Of a stretch of DNA of 64,000 bases, positions 35,298-44,359 are shown piece after piece; positions within the stretch are counted from its first letter, which is position 1, and each line of letters starts with the position of its first letter. Where the stretch lies: positions 152,196 to 216,195 of the forward strand of contig JBALWA010000003.1 in assembly GCA_036960305.1 (NCBI GenBank). Direction: 5' to 3'. This stretch comes from JBALVT01 sp036960305 (GTDB taxonomy: Bacteria > Pseudomonadota > Gammaproteobacteria > Pseudomonadales > Halieaceae). The notes beneath the pieces were generated by a model that was given only the letters and a program-made list of their open reading frames with translations, had not been told where the DNA came from and did no database searches. The position numbers were made by a program, and so were the translations under genes.

Positions 35298-37618
35298 TCT
35301 CCCAGACCGGTTTCACCTGGACCATAACTGACAAAGATTGGCGAGGACCAGGCACGCGGCTGCTCAGTGGCCACACAGTCGTCGAGCGCACTGGTGCGGT
35401 AATCTCCATGACAAGGTGAAGTGCTCACGACTTTGCCTGATTCATCATAGTCGGCGCGCAGATTGTCTGCATTGATTACAGGCATCGGCTCTTCCAGTAC
35501 CCGGACATAGTAAAGGGCGTCCCTACCCTCCTCCGCAAAATGCGAATCGGTGAACTCCACCGTACAACCGGTAGCGGATGGTTCGCAGTTAAATACCTGC
35601 CACGGGTCCTGGATCAACTGGTCTACCGGCTCATTCTCATACGCCTGAGGACGAATCTTGACAAGCTCGATACGATCGATGTTATAGCGCTCGTCAGAGG
35701 GGTTGTAGCATTCACCATCTGCCATTTTCTCCAGACGCCGCTGTTCCAGTGCATCGACCACGTAGTCGGGGCAACCCGGCAATTGCTTGAAGGAACCCAC
35801 AGCCTTCACACGAAAGTGTGGACGCTCTGCCAGGCGAATTTCGCTGCCCATGGGGTGGGAACCTCCGGCAGTAGAATCATCCAGCAGGTCGAACCACAGT
35901 AAGATACGATGGCCGCTGGTACCATAGACTTCCTTACGCTTCATCGCATCCCAAATGGCCTCCCTGCTTCGCTCCTTCGCATGCACGGCTGCAATTCCCC
36001 CCGCACTCATAAAGGCAGCCGTCCGTTCGAATTCCGAGGCATACAACTTGGCACTGACCGGATCAATCTGATCTGGTCTGAGGGACTGCGCGGCGGCGGG
36101 CGGCAGTGTGGCCGTACCACGGGACAGGGACTCCCAAAACGGCCCCCGGATGCCATTGGCATCTGTGGTGAGTTTTCTCCCCTGCTGTTTGAAGCCGTGG
36201 CCGGCTCTGGCTGAGTGCGTATCGGTTGAGGCCAGGAATCCCCAGCGGAAAGTGCGCCCTTCCTCAGTGGCGTGAAAATCCCGCAGGGCGAGGCCATATT
36301 GCGCAGATTTTTGAGGCCGGTAGTTGAAGGCGGGAAGAAATACATCCCTGGCCTGACCCGCATCCAACCACTCCCCCGGTTGGCTGTCCGGGACGGTCAT
36401 GAAGCCGTGAATGGTATCAATCTGTACAAAATTCTGGCGCGCCTCCGTAGCCCGCTGCTCGCACGCCAACAAGGGGAGCCCCTCAAGCAGGCAGCGCTGG
36501 CGAATGATATTACCCGCCTGCTGGCAGGCGGGCAGGTAGTTGGCCTGGGGTTCAGGACAATACCAATCGCCCTTTTCATCCCGACGCCGTGCGGCGAAGT
36601 TCCGATACACCTCCGAGTTACCGTGGCCGGAATACACCTCGATCAAACCGGTACGGGCAGGGTCACCCTCCTCCAGCTGGTGACGCCAATTCGCCCCTGG
36701 CGGGGTGTAAAACCCCCAACTGGTGCCGTGCGGAATAATGATGTTGTCGAAGCCCCACTCATCCAGCCTACGATACAGCTCTGTAGGCGATGCCGCGGTT
36801 TCAAAGCAATCAGCAGGCAAGGCTGGGCTGGGAATGGCAGGGTCACAGGCCGGCACCACGGCCATCTGTTCAATCCAGCGATTGTAGTCCGCGTAGTAGC
36901 TGCGGTGACGCGGGTCGACAAGGCCCAGGGTGCTGGGCAGCTGTGCGCTAGTGGATCTTGCTGCCACGGTCGCGACGCCGGCACCCGCTGACGCAATCGG
37001 TCGCCTGGGAAGCAGTGCCGGATCATCATCCTTGAACAGCACGTTGTGGTGGCCGTAATGCTCCTCCGCGACAGCGCCAACCTGAGTCCACTCCCAGCCG
37101 ATAAAGGCCATCAGATCCGGGCTGGATGTTTCACCAGCCAGCCGATTGCAGTGCTGTACCGAGCGAATCGCATCCTGCCATTGCTTCGGTGTGAAACTTT
37201 CGGCGTGATCCGTCAGGAAATAAAAATCAAGCTGAGAGATAAATCGGGCATAGTCACAGGCAAAGGCTGGCGGAAATGCACCCCGCGCACCATGCATCAG
37301 TGGCAGGCTGTACATAAAGGCATCTGCCGAATTAGTGGTATGAACGTGCGTATCGCCAAACAGAATCTGATTGTCACCCGGCATGGACAGAGCTTGCTTT
37401 GCACGCTGCTGCGCGATAAGCCGCGAGTTCACCTCTTCCGCCGGTAAGCTAACCGCGGTCTCGCGCCCCGGCTCCAGAGGCGACAACTGCCACCAGCGCT
37501 GGGGATCGGGAAAAAACCCGGGGAAAACCCGGTAGGCAGCATCCGGAGCCCGGCCGCTGAAAAGAGCAACGCAAGCCAGAAGGAGACACGCCACCACGAT
37601 GTAAGAAGTCCTGTTCAT
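35294..37618 (-). CDS. DUF3604 protein, copy B (PHP-like metal-binding motifs)
   Basis: The 774-residue protein has one N-terminal hydrophobic segment and a large extracytoplasmic part. Metal-binding-type motifs like those of PHP phosphoesterases are visible: GDTHVHT (His91, His93), LTDHAES (Asp137, His138) and STDTHSARAG late in the sequence, with HGTSWGFYTPPG and EVYSGHGNSEVYRN between them. DUF3604 has no established substrate. About half of the residues match copy A at 39420-41714, so this is a duplication. It lies 42 bases after the HupE-like gene, as the last gene of the six-gene operon. Confidence 0.85.
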   Translation of the reverse strand: MNRTSYIVVACLLLACVALFSGRAPDAAYRVFPGFFPDPQRWWQLSPLEPGRETAVSLPAEEVNSRLIAQQRAKQALSMPGDNQILFGDTHVHTTNSADAFMYSLPLMHGARGAFPPAFACDYARFISQLDFYFLTDHAESFTPKQWQDAIRSVQHCNRLAGETSSPDLMAFIGWEWTQVGAVAEEHYGHHNVLFKDDDPALLPRRPIASAGAGVATVAARSTSAQLPSTLGLVDPRHRSYYADYNRWIEQMAVVPACDPAIPSPALPADCFETAASPTELYRRLDEWGFDNIIIPHGTSWGFYTPPGANWRHQLEEGDPARTGLIEVYSGHGNSEVYRNFAARRRDEKGDWYCPEPQANYLPACQQAGNIIRQRCLLEGLPLLACEQRATEARQNFVQIDTIHGFMTVPDSQPGEWLDAGQARDVFLPAFNYRPQKSAQYGLALRDFHATEEGRTFRWGFLASTDTHSARAGHGFKQQGRKLTTDANGIRGPFWESLSRGTATLPPAAAQSLRPDQIDPVSAKLYASEFERTAAFMSAGGIAAVHAKERSREAIWDAMKRKEVYGTSGHRILLWFDLLDDSTAGGSHPMGSEIRLAERPHFRVKAVGSFKQLPGCPDYVVDALEQRRLEKMADGECYNPSDERYNIDRIELVKIRPQAYENEPVDQLIQDPWQVFNCEPSATGCTVEFTDSHFAEEGRDALYYVRVLEEPMPVINADNLRADYDESGKVVSTSPCHGDYRTSALDDCVATEQPRAWSSPIFVSYGPGETGLGD

Positions 37619-37660
37619 ACTTTCATTCCCGACCTTATTACTGCGTACCTTTCAAATAAT

Positions 37661-38890
37661 TCATACAGGCATAAAGCCGCGACTCACGAACCAGTACACA
37701 CCCAGGCCACAAAGCCCCGCCGAGACGGTATCCAGGCCGCGATGATAGTTCCAATCCGCCTGCCGGCGAACAAGCCACTGCAACAGCGCCCACAGCGCTA
37801 CCACAACGACTAGCTGACCCAGTTCCACACCAACATTGAAGCCCCCAAGCGCAACGGCCAGCCGATTATCCGGCAGTCCGATTTCACTGAGCACGTTGGC
37901 AAACCCGAAACCGTGGACCATACCAAAGGCCAGAGTAAGTGCCGATCTCATATAGCTAACACCGGTATCGTTATCAGAGCGGGACAAGTAGGCGACCGTA
38001 AATATCACCAGGCCAGCCAGGGTCATCACCGGCAGGCCCACCCCCCAAACAGCGGAGATACCGACCATCACCAAAAGCACGGAGGCTATGACCCGAGCTA
38101 TCAGCGCACGCCGGTTGGTAACCTCGGCAATATTCTCCGCCGCTACCAGCGCAACGGTGAAACCGATTAATGCCTCGATCACCCACAGCTCGAGAGAGAT
38201 ATGCCCCAATACCGCTAACGTCAGGGTAATACTGTGACCGACCGTAAAACCGCTGACCACCCAGATCAACTCCCGCAAGTTCCTTACCAGCAGTAATAGT
38301 GCCGCCAGGAAAGCGAGATGATCCAGCCCGCCCAGAATATGTTCCACTCCCAGCATCAGATACTGCAAGAAACTCGCGTAGAAACTGTCTAGGCCTGTGT
38401 GAACCCTGTCAATGTCCTGTTCTCGCCTGCTGTCGGTAAACAGATACTCCTGAGGCAAACTACCGTTTGTGCCTATACGGGCATGGTGTACATGGCTGGG
38501 GGCGACAGCAAAGAAACTGTCCAGGATAATACTGGCAGCAGGGCCGCTCTCGCAGCGGTATGTGGCACCCACACGCAAGTAGCCCTCAGCAGCGGCCAGC
38601 GCCCGGGGAGTGCCAGTAACTGCGCAGGCGACTCGATCATTGGTGCGAACTTGAACCGTTTTCTGGATGTGCGTCGTGAGCAGGGACTCCAACGTCAGTA
38701 GACTGCCTTCAAGGGGCGGCAAGCGCGTGACCTCCCTGGCCTTGACCGTGAAGACCATGTCTACATCGGATTCCGATATACTCCAGGTAGAGTAGGACTG
38801 GCTGCGACTGTGTGCCAAAACCTCAGGCGCAGCAGCCACCCAAAGCAACAGAGCGACAGAGACCACTGCCAGTATGCGGCTGTAGATCAT
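37661..38890 (-). CDS. HupE/UreJ_2 family membrane protein
   Basis: 409 residues from the ATG at 38890: a signal peptide ending at VLA, a periplasmic domain of about 150 residues beginning HSRSQSYS, then about seven transmembrane helices. The segment LGVEHILGGLDHLAFLAALLLLVRN and the later FGMVHGFGFANVLSE carry the His residues typical of HupE/UreJ proteins, some of which are nickel or cobalt permeases. Metal transport here is inferred only. The ATG overlaps the preceding stop (ATGA). Sits between two DUF3604 genes, which have metal-binding motifs. Confidence 0.85.
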   Translation of the reverse strand: MIYSRILAVVSVALLLWVAAAPEVLAHSRSQSYSTWSISESDVDMVFTVKAREVTRLPPLEGSLLTLESLLTTHIQKTVQVRTNDRVACAVTGTPRALAAAEGYLRVGATYRCESGPAASIILDSFFAVAPSHVHHARIGTNGSLPQEYLFTDSRREQDIDRVHTGLDSFYASFLQYLMLGVEHILGGLDHLAFLAALLLLVRNLRELIWVVSGFTVGHSITLTLAVLGHISLELWVIEALIGFTVALVAAENIAEVTNRRALIARVIASVLLVMVGISAVWGVGLPVMTLAGLVIFTVAYLSRSDNDTGVSYMRSALTLAFGMVHGFGFANVLSEIGLPDNRLAVALGGFNVGVELGQLVVVVALWALLQWLVRRQADWNYHRGLDTVSAGLCGLGVYWFVSRGFMPV

Positions 38891-39420
38891 GGCGGCGGGC
38901 TCGATGGGGCCCATCGAATGGTGGCCGCATCCCGCAGTTGACCGAGGTAGGTGGTTAGCCGATCATCCCGCTCCTGTGCCGGAGTTTTCTGGTCGTGAGG
39001 TTCGGACGATCTAGCCTCCAACTCCACCGTCAGCCCCGTGATGACAGACTGCAAGGCCTCAGTTCGCACCGCCCGGTTGGTACGCACCAGACCCGCCGTT
39101 ACGCCGTACTGCACCAGTAACTCTTCCTCAATCATTCTCTCGAGCACCAGCGACCGATCATTTCCTGTGAGCGCGTTGCGTTTTTCGCTCGCGAGCAGTT
39201 GAAGGGCGCGTTCGTACTCCGCCAACTCAAGCTGCGTACCGTTCACCCGGGCCACGGCGCTCGCGTCCAGATCACCAGTGCTATTAACACCAAGCAGGTT
39301 CAAGAGAGCAAATACAAGACCCAGCGCCGCGCCCGTTGCAAGAAGAAGTAGAGACTGTCCTGCACGACTGGCAGTCTCGGGCGCGAGCGTCGCTGCCAAC
39401 ACTTCTCTTTGCAATTCCAT
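38887..39420 (-). CDS. membrane-anchored SurA-N-like protein without PPIase domain
   Basis: The 177-residue protein has one transmembrane helix (about 23-43) and then a domain VARVNGTQLELAEYERALQLL to LERMIEEELLVQYGV. This is the N-terminal helical module of SurA/PpiC chaperones, including the VNG and IEEELL landmarks. No parvulin domain follows. It could act as a dedicated chaperone for the DUF3604 or HupE products. It overlaps both neighbours, by one base upstream and four downstream, so it is firmly within the operon. Confidence 0.72.
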   Translation of the reverse strand: MELQREVLAATLAPETASRAGQSLLLLATGAALGLVFALLNLLGVNSTGDLDASAVARVNGTQLELAEYERALQLLASEKRNALTGNDRSLVLERMIEEELLVQYGVTAGLVRTNRAVRTEALQSVITGLTVELEARSSEPHDQKTPAQERDDRLTTYLGQLRDAATIRWAPSSPPP

Positions 39421-41714
39421 CAGGGCTTCGACACGTGATTAACAAATATGGGAGAAGACCAGGCCCGTTGGCCAAGCGGCAGCTGACAATCGTCCTCGGT
39501 GTCTACGCGAAAGTCGCCGTAACAGGGGTTTACAGACCTCACCTGACCATCACTACCATAAGTTGCACGCAAGTTACCGCCATTGATTGTTGGACTGGCT
39601 TCCTCGATCGCGCGCACATAGTAAACGGCATCGCGACCACTGTCGGGGAATGCCTTGTCGCTAAATTCCACGGTACATCCCACCGGGTTGGGGTCACACT
39701 CAATGGTGCGCCAGACATCCTCAACCAGACCGGCGATGGCTTCGTCCGGCGCTATCTGTGGCCTGATACGCACAACCTCTATACGGTCAACCAGGTAGCG
39801 CTCATCCGAGGGGTGGTAACACTCTCCCTGAGCGAGTTTACCCAGCCGCTTCGCGTTCACGGCTTGCTGCACATAGTCCGGGCAACCTGGTAGCTGCTTG
39901 AATGAACCGACCGCGGTCACGCGAAAGTGTGGTACCTCCGAAGTATCCACCTCTGAACCCATGGGCTGTGAACTTTCTCCCTCCTGTAAAAGGTCAAACC
40001 ACAGCAGCATCCGGTGCCCGCTGGTGCCGTACACCTCCTTGCGTTTCATGGCGTCCCAGATCGCCTCTCTGTCCCTGCCCTGTGCATGAACAGCCACGAT
40101 GCCCCCCGCCGTAAGAAAGGACATCTTTCGCTCCTGCTCACTGTCGTCTCCCAGGATATTCACCACCTCGCGGGACCGATCAGCCGGCGTTTCCTCATTG
40201 CGCTTATAGATCAGCCAGTCCCAGAATTCATTGCGCGTACCGCGCATACCTGCATCCCCTGTGCCGATGCGGGGGTACGGTTTAAAACCATTACCCGCCC
40301 GGCCGAAATGGGTATCCGTAGAACTGATCAAACCCCACTTGTATCCGATAGGGTTTTCCGCATCGTCAAAGTTGCGCAGTGCCAGACCGTATTGCACCGA
40401 CTTGCCCGGCCTGTAGTTGAACGCCGGCAGGAAGACATCCCTGGCCTGGCCAGCATCAAGCCACTCCTCAGCGGTGCCCCCGGCAACACTCTTCCAACCG
40501 CCAATATGTTCTACTTCTACGTAGTGTGCGCGAGCGAGCACCGATCGCGACTCGCATTCCGCTTCATCCTCGCCGGCCTTCAGGCAGCGCTGACGAATAA
40601 TCTCGCCGGCCTGCCAGCACGAGGGCAGGTAATTCGGCTGCGGTTCGGGACAAACCGCTTTTCCCTGTTCGTCGACTCGCCGTGCGGAGAAATCCCGAAA
40701 GCTCTCTGAGTTACCATGCCCTGAATACACTTCGATCAGACGTGCCTTTTCCGAGTCGTGGTTCTGGGCAGTCAACTGGTGGTCCCAGCTGGATCCGGGC
40801 GGGGTATAGATCCCCCAGGCAGAACCATGGGGCACTACCAGACTATCGAAGCCCCATTCGTCCAGTTTGGCATAGAGCTCACCAGGGGTTTTTGCCGACT
40901 CATAACATTTAGCAGGGAGTTCTGTACTCGGTATCCCGGAGGGACAGGCAGGCTCCTCTTTCAATTCTTCCATGAACGTATTGAGCGCCTGGTAATAGGA
41001 TCGATTGCCTACGTCCAGCCAGCGCAACATACCGAGCCCAGCACCCCCGGGCGCACTGCCACGCAAAGCGTCGCTGGCCGGTCCGGCCGCACCAATGGCT
41101 CTGGCGGGCAATGCCTCCTGCTCGATATCACGAAACAGCACATTGTGGTGGCCGTAGTGATCCTCGGCGGTTTTACCGAACTGGGACCATTCAAAACCGA
41201 TGAACGCCACCAGATCCGGATTCTCGGCACTACCTGACACCGCATTACAGTGCCTCACCGCCTCCTGGGCGTCCTGCCAACGTTGTGAGGTATAACTTTC
41301 CGCATGATCCGTGAGAAAGAAAAAATCCAGCTGGGATACAAAGCGCGCGTAGTCACAGGCGGCGGCCGGCGGCAGCGCACCGCGACTTGCGTTCAGTACT
41401 GGCAGTGAAAACATAAAGGCATCAAAAGACCAGGTCGTGTGCACATGTGTATCACCGAACAGTATCTGCTTGTCAGCAAGTACTGATTCTGGGTCTGAAA
41501 CGCTTTCCCGGCTAGCAGCATGCCGTGATGCTTGTCGTCCGTCTACCGATGTTGCCGGTGTCAGCGCCTGCGTCACCTCCCCCGGCAACAAGGGGTTCTG
41601 TGTGTAATACCCACCGGGGTCTGGGACGCGGATAAAAGTCGTAAAGACGACGATGACACACCCTACCAACAAGAAACCAGCAATCAGTAAAGCCTTGGGG
41701 AAATTCATTTTCAT
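39420..41714 (-). CDS. DUF3604 protein, copy A (PHP-like metal-binding motifs)
   Basis: 764 residues: an N-terminal hydrophobic segment (8-28) with the rest predicted outside the cytoplasm. Motifs GDTHVHT (His90, His92), LTDHAES (Asp136, His137), HGSAWGIYTPPG, EVYSGHGNSESF and SSTDTHFGRAGNG occur in the same order as in copy B. Reaction unknown; the motif set suggests hydrolysis at a di- or trinuclear metal site. Its ATG lies four bases inside the end of the PpiC gene and its stop overlaps the SurA-N-like start, so expression is coupled to both. Confidence 0.86.
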   Translation of the reverse strand: MKMNFPKALLIAGFLLVGCVIVVFTTFIRVPDPGGYYTQNPLLPGEVTQALTPATSVDGRQASRHAASRESVSDPESVLADKQILFGDTHVHTTWSFDAFMFSLPVLNASRGALPPAAACDYARFVSQLDFFFLTDHAESYTSQRWQDAQEAVRHCNAVSGSAENPDLVAFIGFEWSQFGKTAEDHYGHHNVLFRDIEQEALPARAIGAAGPASDALRGSAPGGAGLGMLRWLDVGNRSYYQALNTFMEELKEEPACPSGIPSTELPAKCYESAKTPGELYAKLDEWGFDSLVVPHGSAWGIYTPPGSSWDHQLTAQNHDSEKARLIEVYSGHGNSESFRDFSARRVDEQGKAVCPEPQPNYLPSCWQAGEIIRQRCLKAGEDEAECESRSVLARAHYVEVEHIGGWKSVAGGTAEEWLDAGQARDVFLPAFNYRPGKSVQYGLALRNFDDAENPIGYKWGLISSTDTHFGRAGNGFKPYPRIGTGDAGMRGTRNEFWDWLIYKRNEETPADRSREVVNILGDDSEQERKMSFLTAGGIVAVHAQGRDREAIWDAMKRKEVYGTSGHRMLLWFDLLQEGESSQPMGSEVDTSEVPHFRVTAVGSFKQLPGCPDYVQQAVNAKRLGKLAQGECYHPSDERYLVDRIEVVRIRPQIAPDEAIAGLVEDVWRTIECDPNPVGCTVEFSDKAFPDSGRDAVYYVRAIEEASPTINGGNLRATYGSDGQVRSVNPCYGDFRVDTEDDCQLPLGQRAWSSPIFVNHVSKP

Positions 41715-42592
41715 TGCACTAACTGCCCTATAGTTTCGCCTGCAAGATTCCCCACGACCGGGGTACTAAATTGAATATCAGCGGACTGCCACAGGTCCGC
41801 CAACTTGTTTGCCAGCGCGTCCTCGCGCCCTCTGGACAAATACTCAGCCCTTACATCAAGCACTATCTTGTCGAAATCGGGCACGGTAGGAGGCGTCACA
41901 CTCACTACCTGTAGCAGGTAGGCACCACCTGCACTTTCAACAGGCTGGCTAATTTGCCCAGGCTTTAGTGAGAGCGCGACGCTCGCCAGGCCCGGCCCCA
42001 GATAGCGGCGCAGTACATGGGCAGGCAACGGTGAACCGGGCAAATGTGTGACGGGTTGTGCTTCCGGCAATGCCGCAAGGTCAGCCCAGGCACTGCCATC
42101 ATCAAGGATCGCAATGGCATGTTTGGCAGCCGCCAGGCTATCAAACCGCAACGCACTTACCGCCACCCGGAGTGGGTGTTCAAAAACGGCGCTATGACGC
42201 TGGAAAAATTGTTGCAGCACGTGCTGATCAATCGGCTGGCTCAGAAACGCTTCCACGGTTTCGCCTATGGCGGCCTGGACTATCATCTTACGCACACCAG
42301 GATCAGTCTCCAGAATACCCAGACTCTCAGCTCGCTGCAGTAGAAGCTCTTCATCAATAAGCAGTTCGATCACCGTACGGCTCTCATCCTGGCCAAGGCG
42401 CTTGGTGATATCGCCTGTCAGTCGCTGTTCTGCATAGCGTAGCTGGGCGCTGGATATGGGCCGTTCGTTCACCCACAGCAGCGTTTCGGCCGACGGCGCT
42501 GCCAGTGGCTGCACACGCGCTCCCATCAGAGCCAGCACCAACCCCATACAGGCCAGCAAACCCCAGCCAGCACTCGCGAGCGGACTAGGCAT
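41711..42592 (-). CDS. peptidylprolyl isomerase, PpiC/SurA type
   Basis: Periplasmic or membrane-anchored folding factor. The 293 residues contain an N-terminal hydrophobic segment, a SurA-N-like helical module (WVNERPISSAQLRYAEQRL to IDEELLLQRAESLGI, about 40-95) and a PpiC-like parvulin domain (FEHPLRVAVSALRF to LKPGQISQPVESAGGAYLLQVV, about 136-230). The domain order matches family proteins of this length. The start overlaps the GMC oxidoreductase stop by eight bases and its end overlaps DUF3604 copy A. Position suggests it folds the exported products of this operon. Confidence 0.85.
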   Translation of the reverse strand: MPSPLASAGWGLLACMGLVLALMGARVQPLAAPSAETLLWVNERPISSAQLRYAEQRLTGDITKRLGQDESRTVIELLIDEELLLQRAESLGILETDPGVRKMIVQAAIGETVEAFLSQPIDQHVLQQFFQRHSAVFEHPLRVAVSALRFDSLAAAKHAIAILDDGSAWADLAALPEAQPVTHLPGSPLPAHVLRRYLGPGLASVALSLKPGQISQPVESAGGAYLLQVVSVTPPTVPDFDKIVLDVRAEYLSRGREDALANKLADLWQSADIQFSTPVVGNLAGETIGQLVQ

Positions 42593-44165
42593 CTATCGGG
42601 CCGGGTTGCGACGCGGCGAATCGTTCAGCCATTGCCGAAATCGTCAGGCTTGGATTTACCCCGATGTTGGCGGGAATACTCGCACCGTCAACAACAAACA
42701 AACCGGGGTGCCCATGCACTTCATGCTCTGTGCTTATCACGGAATGATCGGCCGAACTCCCCATGGGGCAACCGCTCAGTATATGTGCCGTTGTACACAT
42801 GCCCGCCATCGACTCTGTCAGCGTACTCATAGGCGTGCCGCCAGACACCCTGGCGTATTCACGGGTTGAGCGATTGGCAATAGGCATGTAACTGGGTAGT
42901 TCGTGGCCGGGATTACTTTGTGAAACCAGACGACGGCGAAATAAACTCCACCAACGCCTGCGATAGCTCAAGCGAACCGAGTTGTCGTGATCCTGCATTA
43001 CGGTAAAAACTGTAATGCGTTTCTCCCAATCACGCATAAACAGGTTGCGCGCCATCAGCAGGGGGCTGCCCAGGATACTGACCAGTGTTTTCAGGGCGCG
43101 CCGTATCGGCCGTACCTCATCGACCATGGGTCCCATCAGGTAGCGCATGAATCGATAGCCACGATCAAATCGGTTTTGGGTAACATGCGTGTGCGCATCC
43201 GGGTGAAAATCGGAAGATATGGCTGTGCCATCGGTCATATCCTCTCCCGCAGGATGAAGCACCGCAGTGATGGCTTCCGAGTTGGTTCTCACGACTTCGC
43301 CCAAGGTAGACGAAACATTGGCCAGGGTTTTGTACGCATCCCGGTTCCTGAAAAGCAATTCCAGCGTCCCCAGCACCCCGCTGGCCACAACGACCTTACG
43401 TGCGGTCACTGCCTGGATTTTACGGCCCAGCCCCGGGGACACCAGATGAACGCGGTAGCCGCCTTGTTGCAGGGATTCAATACGATCGGCCTTGCGCTCC
43501 GGCAATACGGCCACTCCCAGCTTCTCGGCCTGGTACAGATAGTTAAAATCCAGACTGTTTTTTGCGCCAATCTCGCAACCGGTAAGACAGCCACCACAGA
43601 ACGTACACGCCTCACGGTTCTGACCGTTACCCTCTTCACCAGAATCCCCTTCAGCCTCATCCGGCCTACCGAAGTAGATGGCGTTGGGCACCGGGCCGAA
43701 GCTGTTCGGTACGCCCAGTCCCTTCGCTGTTTGCTGTAGATAGTCATCCTGTGCCGTATGCCGCGGATTCAACCCAACACCCAGCATTTCCCTGGCTCTT
43801 TCAAAGCAGGGCCCCAATTCTCCCTCCCAATCCACCCCCAGGGATTGCAACCGTGGGTCACGATAAAAATCCTGCTTGGGCTCAAGCATCACGGCACCCC
43901 AGACCAGGCTACCCCCGCCTACACCGACACCGCCGACCACCATCAGGTGTCGGAATACCCGCTGCGCAAAATAGCCTTTCATGCCCAGCCCAGGATTCCA
44001 AAGCAAGCGATGCAGGCTGTTCTTGCCACGGCGGATTTCGTCCTGCCCAACCCTCCGCCCCTGCTCGACCACGCCAACCCGCCAGCCCTTTTCCGCCAAA
44101 CGCAATGCCGAGACTGAACCGCCAAAGCCACTACCCACGATCAGGTAGTCGTAGTCAAAATCCAT
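42585..44165 (-). CDS. GMC-type FAD oxidoreductase (cholesterol oxidase-like group)
   Basis: 526 residues from the ATG at 44165, which follows GGGAGAGGG. The FAD motif GSGFGG is at 11-16 and the family's GGVGVGGGSLVWG follows at 78-90. CTFCGGCLTGCEIGAKNS at 187-204 is typical of the cholesterol-oxidase-like branch, and the C-terminal half has the ILSGCPMGSS and VVDGASIPANIGVNPSLTI blocks. It probably oxidises an alcohol on a steroid, terpenoid or sugar-like compound; the substrate is unknown. First gene of the six-gene operon, with the 22-bp palindrome 51 bases before the start. Confidence 0.9.
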   Translation of the reverse strand: MDFDYDYLIVGSGFGGSVSALRLAEKGWRVGVVEQGRRVGQDEIRRGKNSLHRLLWNPGLGMKGYFAQRVFRHLMVVGGVGVGGGSLVWGAVMLEPKQDFYRDPRLQSLGVDWEGELGPCFERAREMLGVGLNPRHTAQDDYLQQTAKGLGVPNSFGPVPNAIYFGRPDEAEGDSGEEGNGQNREACTFCGGCLTGCEIGAKNSLDFNYLYQAEKLGVAVLPERKADRIESLQQGGYRVHLVSPGLGRKIQAVTARKVVVASGVLGTLELLFRNRDAYKTLANVSSTLGEVVRTNSEAITAVLHPAGEDMTDGTAISSDFHPDAHTHVTQNRFDRGYRFMRYLMGPMVDEVRPIRRALKTLVSILGSPLLMARNLFMRDWEKRITVFTVMQDHDNSVRLSYRRRWWSLFRRRLVSQSNPGHELPSYMPIANRSTREYARVSGGTPMSTLTESMAGMCTTAHILSGCPMGSSADHSVISTEHEVHGHPGLFVVDGASIPANIGVNPSLTISAMAERFAASQPGPIDA

Positions 44166-44215
44166 CCTGCCCTCTCCCGATCGATTTGAAACGATAAAAG
44201 TCAGTCGTTTTAGTT

Positions 44216-44237
44216 TATGTAACACTAGTGTTACATA
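44216..44237. promoter_or_regulatory. 22-bp perfect palindrome, probable operator
   Basis: TGTAACACTAGTGTTACA with two further complementary bases on each side forms a perfect 22-base palindrome in the 194-base region between the divergent GMC oxidoreductase and sulfotransferase genes. Size and form are those of TetR-family operators. It could control both directions. No regulator gene lies beside it; a TetR gene exists at 10133-10768, but a link is only a guess. Confidence 0.7.
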
Positions 44238-44359
44238 TGTAGCCCCCCTATGGACCAGAAAAGTCAACCAACGGAGAAGGGGGTTATAAATACAATTCTT
44301 TGACTGGGCTTGGTCTCCGCTTACAAGTATCCTGTCGAACCCAACTGGAGAACGACCGC

